Shown here: positions 50,389-58,673 of the stretch, in pieces
Position numbering within the stretch: the first letter of the stretch is position 1
Layout of the letters: each line of letters starts with the position of its first letter
From: CAYGZL01 sp964354345
GTDB lineage: Bacteria; Chloroflexota; Anaerolineae; Anaerolineales; UBA4823
Length of the DNA stretch: 64,000 bases
Direction of reading: 5' to 3'
Assembly: GCA_964354345.1 (NCBI GenBank)
Contig: CAYGZL010000106.1
Coordinates: 1 to 64,000 of the forward strand
Position numbers and translations under genes: made by a program
Notes under the pieces: model-generated
Told to the model about the DNA's origin: nothing
Database searches by the model: none
What the model saw: only the letters and a program-made list of their open reading frames with translations

Positions 50389-51423
50389 ATGTCAAATGGG
50401 AAAGATAATTTGATAACATGCGAGAACCTGGTACGTATCTACAAAGTTGCTGACCTGGAGGTAGTGGCTTTGCAGGGCCTGGATCTGATGGTACGGCGGG
50501 GTGAAATGCTAGGCATTGTCGGCACCTCAGGATCAGGTAAGACAACCTTGATGAATATTCTTGGCGGTCTAGACCGGCCATCTGCTGGGCGAGTAATTGT
50601 GGATGGGCAAGATCTGCTGAACCTGTCCGAAGTAGAATTAAATTCATATCAGCGCAATAAAGTTGGTTTCGTCTGGCAGCAGACTTCTCGCAACCTGATC
50701 ACGTATTTAACCGCGCAGGAGAATATCGAATTGCCGATGACGATGGCTGGAGGCCGCACTCACCGGCAGAAGCGCGAGTGGAGCTTAGAACTGCTTCACT
50801 CGGTTGGTTTGTACGAACGCCGTCGCCATAAGCTTTCCCAGCTTTCGGGTGGAGAACAACAACGTGTGGCAATTGCCGTTGCCCTGGCGAATAAACCAGT
50901 CTTGCTCCTGGGAGATGAGCCGACCGGTGAGGTCGACTCGACGACAGCCCACGTGATCATTAATACCTTTCGCAAGATGAGCGAGCAGATGGGTTTGACG
51001 ACGATCATCGTTACCCATGATCCTCGGATCGCCGAGTTGGTGGATCGGGTCGTGGCTATTCGCGATGGCAAGATCAGCACGGAGACAATCCGCCAGGTGA
51101 GTAACCAGGCATCATCAGTTAGTGACCAGCCATTATCGATCAGCGCTCCGCCAACTGAAGTCTATAATGAATATGTTGTGCTAGACTCAGCCGGGCGTTT
51201 ACAGCTCCCACGTGAATGGCTGGAACAACTTGGGATCGGGAAGCGCGCCCAACTGGAATTGGGTGAGGGGAGTATTTTGGTGCGACCAGCAGAAGGTCAC
51301 ACGGGTGAAGCAGCGCAACCTAAGCTAACGCTTGAGGAACAGATTGCGCTGCTATTTACTGAAGAGCCACCTCAACCACGGCGAAGTTTGCTGGCACGTT
51401 TAAGGCGGCGTAATTCAGTTTAA
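50389..51423 (+). CDS. ABC exporter ATPase with C-terminal AbrB-like domain
   Basis: LolD/MacB-type ATPase. Walker A GTSGSGKTT (45-53), signature QLSGGEQQR, Walker B LLLGDEPTGEVDS and switch THD are intact. After the ATPase and a linker of about 35 residues comes a segment at 262-300 (VVLDSAGRLQLPREWLEQLG, then LELGEGSILVRP) that fits the swapped-hairpin AbrB/MazE DNA-binding fold well, followed by a basic tail (RRSLLARLRRRN). A fusion of an ABC ATPase with such a domain is unusual; it may be regulatory or structural. GTG 50383 is an alternative start; ATG 50389 follows AGAGGTGG. Confidence 0.82.
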   Translation: MSNGKDNLITCENLVRIYKVADLEVVALQGLDLMVRRGEMLGIVGTSGSGKTTLMNILGGLDRPSAGRVIVDGQDLLNLSEVELNSYQRNKVGFVWQQTSRNLITYLTAQENIELPMTMAGGRTHRQKREWSLELLHSVGLYERRRHKLSQLSGGEQQRVAIAVALANKPVLLLGDEPTGEVDSTTAHVIINTFRKMSEQMGLTTIIVTHDPRIAELVDRVVAIRDGKISTETIRQVSNQASSVSDQPLSISAPPTEVYNEYVVLDSAGRLQLPREWLEQLGIGKRAQLELGEGSILVRPAEGHTGEAAQPKLTLEEQIALLFTEEPPQPRRSLLARLRRRNSV

Positions 51424-51444
51424 AAATGTAAAGAGGTGATGGGT

Positions 51445-52230
51445 ATGCCAGACGAAACAGTAGTTCCGGGCGAAACAGTAGTTCCTGGAGAAACAGTAGT
51501 TCCAGGCGAAACAGTAGTTCCACGAGAAACAGGGATGGCGGGGAAAATAATTATTCAGGCGACCAATATAACCCGTGTGTATAGCGTCGGTCAAACCAGG
51601 GTGACTGCGCTAAACAATCTTTCGATCGAAGTGCCATCGGGTCTTCTTGCTGCCTTGAAGGGTCGGTCGGGATCGGGAAAAACCACCTTGTTAAATATGA
51701 TCGGTGGTTTGGATAAACCCACCAGTGGGGAGGTATCCGTTTTTGGTCTCTCGTTGTCCAAGATGTCCAGCCAGGAATTGACCTTACTGCGTCGGAAGCG
51801 GATTGGCTTTGTCTTCCAATCCTTTGCTATCATCCCAACATTCTCTGCCCTTGAAAATGTGGAATTGATCCTGCGCATCAACGGGGTATGGCGTGGTCGC
51901 CGGCAACGTGCGCTGCGCAGCCTGGAAATTGTTGGTCTGGGTCCGTGGGCCAATCATCGTCCGTGGGAGCTTTCGGGAGGTCAGCAACAACGCGTTGCGA
52001 TCGCACGCGCCTTATCAACCCATCCCGATTTAATTCTGGCGGATGAACCAACCGGTGAACTGGACAGTGGTACAGGACGGCAAATATATGCTCTCTTCCG
52101 CTATATCATCAGCCTGGAGGGAATCACCATTGTGATGGCTTCCCACGATCCAGTAGTCGAGGAATATGCCCATATTATTTTTGAATTGAGCGATGGGCAA
52201 ATCACAGCGATACGCAGACCGCAAAACTGA
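51445..52230 (+). CDS. ABC exporter ATPase with N-terminal ETVVPG repeats
   Basis: Second LolD-type ATPase. Walker A GRSGSGKTT, signature ELSGGQQQR, Walker B ILADEPTGELDS and switch SHD are intact. Before the domain are four near-identical hexapeptides (ETVVPG, the last ending PR) encoded by an 18-base tandem repeat (51454-51525). AGAGGTG 7 bases upstream favours ATG 51445 over GTG 51436 or ATG 51439. The ATPase may form a heterodimer with the AbrB-fusion ATPase to drive the FtsX-type permease. Length about 261. Confidence 0.88.
   Translation: MPDETVVPGETVVPGETVVPGETVVPRETGMAGKIIIQATNITRVYSVGQTRVTALNNLSIEVPSGLLAALKGRSGSGKTTLLNMIGGLDKPTSGEVSVFGLSLSKMSSQELTLLRRKRIGFVFQSFAIIPTFSALENVELILRINGVWRGRRQRALRSLEIVGLGPWANHRPWELSGGQQQRVAIARALSTHPDLILADEPTGELDSGTGRQIYALFRYIISLEGITIVMASHDPVVEEYAHIIFELSDGQITAIRRPQN
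51454..51525 (+). repeat. Four-copy 18-base in-frame tandem repeat
   Basis: Four units of GAAACAGTAGTTCC plus four bases, varying only at synonymous or near-synonymous positions, encode the hexapeptide ETVVPG (last unit ETVVPR). A partial fifth unit follows (GAAACAGGG). The 18-base period keeps the frame, so copy number could change without breaking the ATPase. Confidence 0.85.
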
Positions 52231-52279
52231 GCCGGTTTTACAGAGAGTAGTGACAACGTCGAATTAAGGATGAGGAAAT

Positions 52280-52927
52280 ATGAAGAAAAAAGCACTAATA
52301 GTTTGGGGTGGCTGGGATGGGCATGAGCCCCGGCCTTGCGTTGACATCTTTGCTCCTTTTTTAAAAGAGCAGGATTACGAAGTTACAATAGAAGACACGC
52401 TGGATGTATATCTTGATCCGCACCGCATGCAGTCTCTAGACCTGATCGTACCGGTCTGGACCATGGGAACTATCACCCGGGAACAAGAGCAGGGCTTGTT
52501 GGCGGCTGGTAAAAACAGGGTCGGGATCGCTGGCTGGCATGGCGGTATGGCGGACTCGTTCCGGAACAATACCGAATACCAGTTCATGGTCGGTGGTCAA
52601 TGGGTGGCGCATCCTGGGGGAGTGATCGATTATGATGTCCACATTATTAATCATACCGATCCAATTACAACCGGATTGGGGGATTTTCACATGCATTCCG
52701 AACAGTATTATATGCATGTAGATCCTGCCAACGAGATTTTGGCGACCACGACTTTCGGCGGTGAATATGCGCCGTGGATTGAGGGGGTGGTGATGCCAGT
52801 AGTTTGGAAGCGGCGCTATGGTGCAGGACGCGTCTTTTACGCTTCGCTTGGGCATGTCGCCCATGATTTCACTGTACCCGAAGCGCGAACTATCATCCAG
52901 CGTGGGATGCTCTGGGCCAGTAAGTAG
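52280..52927 (+). CDS. ThuA-like domain protein
   Basis: Class I glutamine-amidotransferase-like fold of the ThuA family, associated with trehalose and other sugar utilisation but biochemically poorly defined. Residues include WGGWDGHEP near the start, GWHGGMADSFRNN in the middle and GAGRVFYASLGHV near the end. Length 215. It is followed after 12 bases by two Gfo/Idh/MocA dehydrogenases, a very frequent neighbourhood for ThuA-like genes (as in thuAB). No catalytic triad of amidotransferases is evident. Confidence 0.87.
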   Translation: MKKKALIVWGGWDGHEPRPCVDIFAPFLKEQDYEVTIEDTLDVYLDPHRMQSLDLIVPVWTMGTITREQEQGLLAAGKNRVGIAGWHGGMADSFRNNTEYQFMVGGQWVAHPGGVIDYDVHIINHTDPITTGLGDFHMHSEQYYMHVDPANEILATTTFGGEYAPWIEGVVMPVVWKRRYGAGRVFYASLGHVAHDFTVPEARTIIQRGMLWASK

Positions 52928-52939
52928 GAGGGTTGCGGG

Positions 52940-54043
52940 ATGCAACAAGTTAACGTCGGTGTAATTGGTTGTGGGAATATCAGCGGAATTTACCTGGAAG
53001 TCGGCCAAACCTTCGAAATTCTAAATATCGCCGCGTTGGCGGACCTGATCCCAGAACGGGCGCGCTCCCAGGCAGAGAAATATCATATTCCTAACGTTTT
53101 CACAGTCCAGGAGATGCTGGCGGATCCAACAATCGAGATCATTCTAAACCTGACAGTCCCGAATGCACATGCCGAAGTAGGTCAGGCAGCGTTGGAAGCT
53201 GGTAAATCCATATATAATGAAAAACCATTGGCGATTACTCGCCAGGAAGCCCGGAGGATGCTGGCGACTGCTCAGGCCAGGGGATTATTGGTAGGAGGCG
53301 CTCCCGATACTTTTCTGGGTGGAGGTTTGCAAACCTGCCGGAAACTGATTGACGATGGTTGGATCGGTCAACCGGTTGCGGCGACAGCCTTCATGCTGTG
53401 CCACGGTCACGAAAGCTGGCATCCCGCTCCGGAGTTCTATTACAAGGTAGGCGGTGGGCCAATGTTCGATATGGGACCTTACTACCTGACTGCCCTGATC
53501 TCACTAATGGGAGCTGTGCAGCGAGTGACCGGTTCGGTGCGCATCTCATTTCCGGAACGCGTCATCACCAGCCTACCAAAATATGGTACGAAGATCCAGG
53601 TCGAAGTGCCAACCCATGTCGCAGGTATGCTCGATTTCACCAATGGCGCAATCGCCACCCTCGTCACCAGCTTTGATGTCTGGTCGGCGGAGGTGCCGCG
53701 CATCGAGATTTATGGAACGACTGGCTCGCTAAGTGTTCCCGATCCCAACGGATTTGGCGGACCTGTACGGATCCGGCGGGCAGGTGTGCCAGAATGGAAC
53801 GAGGTGCCATTAACCCACGGTTATACGAAGAATAGCCGCAGCCTGGGTGTGGCGGATATGGCGTATGCCTTGCGTACTGGTCGACCTGCCAGAGCCAGTG
53901 GGGCGTTGACCTACCACGTCCTGGATATTATGCACGCCATCCATGAGGCATCACTGGCAGGGAGGCACATCCTTCTGGAGAGCGCTTGTCCCCAACCGGC
54001 ACAATTGCCAATGAATTTAGCGCCGGGAATCCTGGATTGCTGA
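52940..54043 (+). CDS. Gfo/Idh/MocA-family oxidoreductase (copy 1)
   Basis: NAD(P)-dependent sugar or polyol dehydrogenase. The N-terminal dinucleotide motif is VGVIGCGNISGIY (5-17), EKPLAITRQEAR carries the conserved Lys of the EKP motif, and GGGPMFDMGPYYL is the catalytic region with the family Asp (and a Tyr replacing the usual His). Length 367. AGGAGG upstream. Together with the ThuA-like gene it resembles the ThuAB 3-ketoglycoside arrangement, in which the dehydrogenase oxidises C3 of a sugar. Substrate unknown. Confidence 0.92.
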   Translation: MQQVNVGVIGCGNISGIYLEVGQTFEILNIAALADLIPERARSQAEKYHIPNVFTVQEMLADPTIEIILNLTVPNAHAEVGQAALEAGKSIYNEKPLAITRQEARRMLATAQARGLLVGGAPDTFLGGGLQTCRKLIDDGWIGQPVAATAFMLCHGHESWHPAPEFYYKVGGGPMFDMGPYYLTALISLMGAVQRVTGSVRISFPERVITSLPKYGTKIQVEVPTHVAGMLDFTNGAIATLVTSFDVWSAEVPRIEIYGTTGSLSVPDPNGFGGPVRIRRAGVPEWNEVPLTHGYTKNSRSLGVADMAYALRTGRPARASGALTYHVLDIMHAIHEASLAGRHILLESACPQPAQLPMNLAPGILDC

Positions 54044-54085
54044 TCGGTGTGGATTATTGCTTGTTCTATAAAAGGGAAATAATGC

Positions 54086-55204
54086 ATGGCAGAAACCACC
54101 ACTGTTTCACCCATCCGAATTGGGATCATCGGTGTAGGGCAAATCGGAAAACATCATATCAATACCTATCAGAAGATCTCTGGTGCTCAGATTGTGGCAG
54201 TCGCGGATATTAACAAGGTCGAGGCACAGCGTGTCGCGGACACCTACCATATCCCGTCGGTATACACCGATTTCCGTGAGTTACTTAAGCGGGACGATAT
54301 TCAAGCCGTTGATGTGGCTTTGCATAACAACCTGCATTGCCCGGTGACGGTAGCTGCCCTGGAAGCCGGGAAGCATGTTTATTGCGAAAAGCCGATGGCG
54401 GGTTCATTTATAGATGCCGAGGTGATGTATCAGACTGCTCAACGCACCGCTCGTAAGTTAAGCATTCAATTAAGCACCTTGTTTTCTAAAGAAATCCGTG
54501 CCGCGCACTACTTGATTAGCGCGGGTAAATTAGGCCGGCTCTATCACGCCCGTTCGGTGGGTTTTCGCCGGCGCGGACGTCCTTTTGTGGATGGGTACGG
54601 CACGGCGACTTTCGTCCAGAAAGAGAACTCCGCGGGGGGAGCCCTGTATGATATGGGTGTCTATCATATCGCCACGATTCTTTATTTGTTAGGCAATCCC
54701 AAGGTCTTGACCATTACCGGACAGACCTATCAGGAAACTGCGATGGATACCAGCAGGCAGGTGCGCAGTGGTTATAACGTGGAAGAGCTAGGCCTGGGTT
54801 TCGTCCGTCTGGCGAGGAATATTACCCTGGATATCTTCGAGTCATGGGCGATTCACCTGGACCTGACCGAAGGTTCTTCGGTGGCTGGCTCGGAAGGTGG
54901 GGTTCGACTGCAACCCTTTGGATTCTATAGCAATGTAAACGATCTTGAGCTTAACGCCACAGTCAATCTGGATAGTTTCGCCTGGCGACGCAGTGTACTG
55001 CGTGATAATCCAGATTCTGAGGAAGGGCCACAGCAGCATTGGATTGCCGCTTTGCAAGGTCGGGTAGACCTCCTGCCAACTGCTGAGCTGGCTTTGAATA
55101 CGATGTTGATATCTGAAGGCATCTACCTTTCTTCCCAATTAAGACGTGAGGTGACCGCCGACGAGGTGCGTCAGAGCTCGATATCGTCTGCGCTAGAATT
55201 TTAA
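54086..55204 (+). CDS. Gfo/Idh/MocA-family oxidoreductase (copy 2)
   Basis: Second member, clearly distinct from its neighbour. The N-terminal motif is IGIIGVGQIGKHH, the EKP motif is CEKPMAG, and GGALYDMGVYHI carries the catalytic Asp and His. Length 372. Two adjacent paralogues may catalyse paired oxidation and reduction steps on one sugar, as in 3-keto glycoside chemistry or inositol interconversions. The UroD-superfamily gene follows after 8 bases. Confidence 0.92.
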   Translation: MAETTTVSPIRIGIIGVGQIGKHHINTYQKISGAQIVAVADINKVEAQRVADTYHIPSVYTDFRELLKRDDIQAVDVALHNNLHCPVTVAALEAGKHVYCEKPMAGSFIDAEVMYQTAQRTARKLSIQLSTLFSKEIRAAHYLISAGKLGRLYHARSVGFRRRGRPFVDGYGTATFVQKENSAGGALYDMGVYHIATILYLLGNPKVLTITGQTYQETAMDTSRQVRSGYNVEELGLGFVRLARNITLDIFESWAIHLDLTEGSSVAGSEGGVRLQPFGFYSNVNDLELNATVNLDSFAWRRSVLRDNPDSEEGPQQHWIAALQGRVDLLPTAELALNTMLISEGIYLSSQLRREVTADEVRQSSISSALEF

Positions 55205-55212
55205 ATATCTTT

Positions 55213-56331
55213 ATGAAGACACTCGATTTCTCAAAATTTCACCGGAAAGTAGTTTTTAATCAGGCAGGTGGGCGAATTATCTGGCAGCCGCGCATTCTCT
55301 GCTGGTACACCGATAAGATATTTGAAGACGGCGGTTTGCCCGCGCCCTATACCGGCATGACCCAATATGATCTGTATCGTTCGCTGGGTTGTTCAGCGCG
55401 TCTATATGAGTTCAATGAATGCTTCCAGCGGATCGAGCATCCCGCAGTTCAAGTGATCCAGAAGAAAATAAACGAAACCGATACCCAGACTACCATCCAC
55501 ACGCCGGTCGGCGATCAGGTGGCCGTGCATCGAAAAAGCCCGCATAGCTGGCACTATCTTACCCTCAAGTGGGAAGTTGAAACAGAAGCGGAGCTGAAAG
55601 TCGCGGCCTGGCGGGAAGAGAACACCGAATGGGCATGGGACCAGGCGCGCTACGAGGAGTTAATCACGACGCTTGGCGACCTTGGCGCGCCGACGATGTA
55701 TATGCCGCGCATGAATGTACAAAGTTTATACATCGAAAAAATGGGTGTGACCAATGGGATTCTGGCGTTGTATGACTGGCTTGATATGGTAGAGGTATAT
55801 TTTCGAGCGCTGGAGGAAAGCCACGCAAGGTTGATGGATATAATTAATTTGTCGCCTATCGATATCATCAACTTTGGTGAAAACATACATGCTGGCACCC
55901 TTTCACCCAGGCTGTTCTTAAAATATCACCTGCCTGCCTGCCAACGCAGGTGTGAGAAGCTTCACCAGGCAGGTAAATTTATCCACTCCCATTGGGATGG
56001 CGACACGAAACCAATATTAAAATATGCCCAGGAGACTGGACTGGACGGCATCGAGGCAATCACGCCGAAGCCCCAAGGAGATGTAACCCTGGAAGAGATT
56101 AAAGCTGGATTGGGCGATAAAATTTACCTGTTAGATGGAATACCAGCCGTCTTTTTCGATGATACCTTTCCGGTTGCGACATTAGTGGAATGTACACACC
56201 AGCTCATCGAGCTGTTCGCACCCCGGTTAGTGTTAGGCATCTCGGACGAAATATCCTCACATGGTGATCTGGAACGCATCCGCCTTGTGGGTCAGATCGT
56301 GGATGAATATAATGCAGTTGTCGCGACGTAG
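55213..56331 (+). CDS. UroD-superfamily protein of unknown substrate
   Basis: TIM-barrel protein of the uroporphyrinogen decarboxylase superfamily, which also includes corrinoid-linked methyltransferases. Features are IIWQPRILCWYTDKIFEDGG at the N-terminus, a motif HSHWDGD (His 258, His 260) where methyltransferases such as MtaA have His and Cys ligands, and GIEAITPKPQGDV. The expected zinc Cys is replaced, and the heme-pathway decarboxylase residues are not obvious, so neither function is assured. Length 372. Similar proteins often lie in sugar-utilisation clusters beside Gfo/Idh/MocA genes, as here. The reaction is unknown. Confidence 0.8.
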   Translation: MKTLDFSKFHRKVVFNQAGGRIIWQPRILCWYTDKIFEDGGLPAPYTGMTQYDLYRSLGCSARLYEFNECFQRIEHPAVQVIQKKINETDTQTTIHTPVGDQVAVHRKSPHSWHYLTLKWEVETEAELKVAAWREENTEWAWDQARYEELITTLGDLGAPTMYMPRMNVQSLYIEKMGVTNGILALYDWLDMVEVYFRALEESHARLMDIINLSPIDIINFGENIHAGTLSPRLFLKYHLPACQRRCEKLHQAGKFIHSHWDGDTKPILKYAQETGLDGIEAITPKPQGDVTLEEIKAGLGDKIYLLDGIPAVFFDDTFPVATLVECTHQLIELFAPRLVLGISDEISSHGDLERIRLVGQIVDEYNAVVAT

Positions 56332-57541
56332 CTTTTTACAGGCTGCCAGTCTTTACACAGCCAGCTTAACAATGGCAGCTTGTTCATTTTTAACGAATAC
56401 TAATCCCAAACCAACAAGGAGCGTAACTATGAATCAAGGAATTAAGAATAAAAAAGCACTGCTGTTCGTAGGCACATATACCGAAAACCTGGGGTTCGTG
56501 GATGGGCAGGCGAAAGGTATCGGTGTTTTTCAGATGAATTTGGAGACTGGTGAGCTTAGTTTCCTGCTCGAGAATCAAGACATCCCGAATCCTTCTTTCC
56601 TGGTCATACACCCGAGTGGTCGTTACCTTTATGCAGTGCATGAAATGAGTCAGTTCCAGGGTCAACCGGGTGGTGGAGTGAGTGCATATAAAGTTGATTC
56701 AGGAAGCGGTCGTTTGACGCTATTAAACCAGCAGCTTTCTCATGGCGTGGCGCCCTGTCATGTCAGCCTGGATGTGACGAGTAATTATATTTTTGTAGCT
56801 AATTATAGCAGCGGGAATGTGGCGATGTATCCTCTTTTGGGGGATGGCAGCCTGGGTGAAGCTTGTGCGATCGTCCAGCACCACAGCTCTGGCTCTGATC
56901 CCTTCCAACGTGGCGGACCACACGCACATGCCGCTTATACCGATCCTCGCAATCATTTTGTCCTGGTGTTGGATTTAGGAATCGATCAGGTTGTCGTCTA
57001 CCGGTTGGATTTAGAGCAGGGTACACTGACACCCAACGACCCTCCTTTCGTTGGAGTGAAACCAGGCGCTGGTCCGCGCCATCTGGCGTTTCACCCGAGT
57101 GGAAGATATGTATTTGTAATTAATGAACTTAACGCCTCAATGACGGTTTTTTCTTACGACTCGCTCAACGGTGTGCTTAAAGAAATCCAGACAATCGGCA
57201 CTCTTCCTTCAGGATATAGTGGGAAAAATGCGTGTGCAGAAGTGGCTATTACGTCCGATGGTAGGTTCATATATGGATCTAACCGCTTTAATGACACAAT
57301 TGTGATTTTTGCGGTGGACCCTGCGAGTGGACGCTTAAGTTTGGTCGATCATACGCCAACTCAGGGGAAAACCCCCAGGAGTTTCGCGATCGACCCCACG
57401 GGACGTTTCCTGTTGGTTGCGAACCAGGATAGTAACACGATCGTGCTCTTCACCATTGATCCACAAACTGGGAAGCTTACGCCTTCCGGCCAGGTAATCC
57501 CGACACCAACCCCCGTTTGCTTAACTTTTTTACAGATCTGA
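56312..57541 (+). CDS. Beta-propeller lactonase (6-phosphogluconolactonase-like), Tat lipoprotein form possible
   Basis: Seven-bladed propeller of the Pgl/YbhE lactonase family that opens sugar lactones. From ATG 56312 the N-terminus is a Tat-type lipoprotein signal (SRRSFLQ at 4-10, lipobox MAAC at Cys 24). The domain begins around ALLFVGTYTENLG. A strong AAGGAG (56416-56421) lies seven bases before an internal in-frame ATG (56429), which would give a cytoplasmic form of about 370 residues. ATG 56303 is another possible start. The 5' end overlaps the UroD-like gene by 20 bases. Propeller repeats such as PSGRYLYAV and PSGRYVFVI are visible. Substrate is not shown, but a lactone from the dehydrogenases is plausible. 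Confidence 0.88.
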   Translation: MQLSRRSFLQAASLYTASLTMAACSFLTNTNPKPTRSVTMNQGIKNKKALLFVGTYTENLGFVDGQAKGIGVFQMNLETGELSFLLENQDIPNPSFLVIHPSGRYLYAVHEMSQFQGQPGGGVSAYKVDSGSGRLTLLNQQLSHGVAPCHVSLDVTSNYIFVANYSSGNVAMYPLLGDGSLGEACAIVQHHSSGSDPFQRGGPHAHAAYTDPRNHFVLVLDLGIDQVVVYRLDLEQGTLTPNDPPFVGVKPGAGPRHLAFHPSGRYVFVINELNASMTVFSYDSLNGVLKEIQTIGTLPSGYSGKNACAEVAITSDGRFIYGSNRFNDTIVIFAVDPASGRLSLVDHTPTQGKTPRSFAIDPTGRFLLVANQDSNTIVLFTIDPQTGKLTPSGQVIPTPTPVCLTFLQI

Positions 57542-57592
57542 CTGTCTATGATCTGATCGTATTACAGGTTGCCAGTTGATTCTATGCAGGAT

Positions 57593-58336
57593 TTATTCGA
57601 ATAACAGCAGGACGGCGGAGATAAATAATAAAACCACGATGACACGTTCGAACACTGACCGGTTGATGCGTCCGGCAACCCATCGCCCTATGCCGACGCC
57701 AAGTGGGATGATCGGCATCAGGAAGAGCACCTGCAGCAAACGAGGAAAATCGAATAAGTCGGCGTAGAAATAATAGGGCACCTTGATCCAATTCAGGATC
57801 GCAAAGAATACAGCAGAAGTGGCATTGAAGGTGATCGGATCAACTTTTTGTAGGAGCAGGTAGATGCCCACCGGTGGTCCTCCAGCATGGGCCAGGGTTG
57901 AAGAAAAACCACCCACTGTTCCCGCCAACAGACCATGCCAATCGTGTCCGGTGTAAGTCAATCCTTTAAGGATTTGCTTTTCGAAGACTTTATAGAGTGT
58001 AAAGATCAGGATGATAATCGCCAAACTAATGCGTAGCTCGCGCGTCGGGGTGTGGGTGATAAAGAAGGTGCCAACCGTAACGCCCACCAACGCCCCCGGG
58101 AGCAGCAGCAAAACCAGCCGGCTTTTCCAACGCCGCCAGTAGGAGGCAACCGCGAATAAATCAGCGAACATCAACAGAGGCAAGAGTAAACCGACAACCT
58201 GGTCCGGTGGCATCACCAGTGCCATCAACGGTGTAGCCAGTGTACCGATCAAACCACCCAGACCGCCTTTTGCCAGGCCAATTAATAAGCCTACAAAGGC
58301 AGTCATCAATAGAAATATAGTTTGTTGATCAAGCAT
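57593..58336 (-). CDS. TauE/SafE-family membrane permease
   Basis: Polytopic membrane protein of about eight helices. Blocks LAKGGLGGLIGTLATPL and GGFSSTLAHAGGPP are typical of the TauE/SafE (DUF81) family of putative organic-anion or sulfonate exporters. Length 247. It converges with the lactonase gene and is divergent from the 88-residue gene. In a sugar cluster it may export an organic acid end product or import a substrate; the family gives no single substrate. Confidence 0.9.
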   Translation of the reverse strand: MLDQQTIFLLMTAFVGLLIGLAKGGLGGLIGTLATPLMALVMPPDQVVGLLLPLLMFADLFAVASYWRRWKSRLVLLLLPGALVGVTVGTFFITHTPTRELRISLAIIILIFTLYKVFEKQILKGLTYTGHDWHGLLAGTVGGFSSTLAHAGGPPVGIYLLLQKVDPITFNATSAVFFAILNWIKVPYYFYADLFDFPRLLQVLFLMPIIPLGVGIGRWVAGRINRSVFERVIVVLLFISAVLLLFE

Positions 58337-58345
58337 AGAACCTGA

Positions 58346-58402
58346 TTTTACCTAACAATCAGCCAATTAACCAGTGCAGTTATCGATTAAGGGTAGGTAA
58401 AA
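58346..58402. promoter_or_regulatory. Widely spaced inverted repeat in a divergent promoter region
   Basis: TTTTACCTA (58346-58354) and its exact inverse TAGGTAAAA (58394-58402) lie 39 bases apart in the 69-base gap between the divergent tauE-like and 88-residue genes. Each arm is next to one start codon. They may be two operator half-sites or a long hairpin; the right arm overlaps the ribosome binding region of the plus-strand gene. Confidence 0.4.
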
Positions 58403-58405
58403 GAT

Positions 58406-58672
58406 ATGCAAATACAAGCGAATTTAAACCTGCATTGGTACGCGCCGGATAGTTGGGTGATCGCTCCGGCTCGAGATGGATTTCTCTTCTCACTACCCCC
58501 TCACCTGGGTGCACAGCTTTTCGTTGAGGCTGTCTTCCAGGTTGAAATACCCGATGTTGTCACGCCGCTTAACCGGGTAGTGATCGAAATTACTCTGGAT
58601 GGAAGACCAACCGTGATGCTCGTTCCGGTTATGCTCTTGAATGGCAATTTCTTACCCAATCCAAGGAGTTAA
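58406..58672 (+). CDS. Small protein of unknown function (88 residues)
   Basis: I do not recognise it. It looks like a single compact domain, mostly beta strands, with residues such as LHWYAPDSWVIAPARDG and LGAQLFVEAVFQVEI; no membrane helix or signal. It ends one base before the fucosidase ATG (58674), and its last codons contain the fucosidase ribosome binding site, so the genes are coupled. Its start overlaps no other gene. It may be an accessory of the fucosidase or a small regulator. The strong codon pattern and close spacing support a real gene. Confidence 0.62.
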   Translation: MQIQANLNLHWYAPDSWVIAPARDGFLFSLPPHLGAQLFVEAVFQVEIPDVVTPLNRVVIEITLDGRPTVMLVPVMLLNGNFLPNPRS

Positions 58673-58673
58673 T

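Noticed and set aside
51454..51540. The repeat region as a CRISPR array
   Set aside because: Units are 18 bases, contiguous and without spacers, and encode an in-frame hexapeptide.
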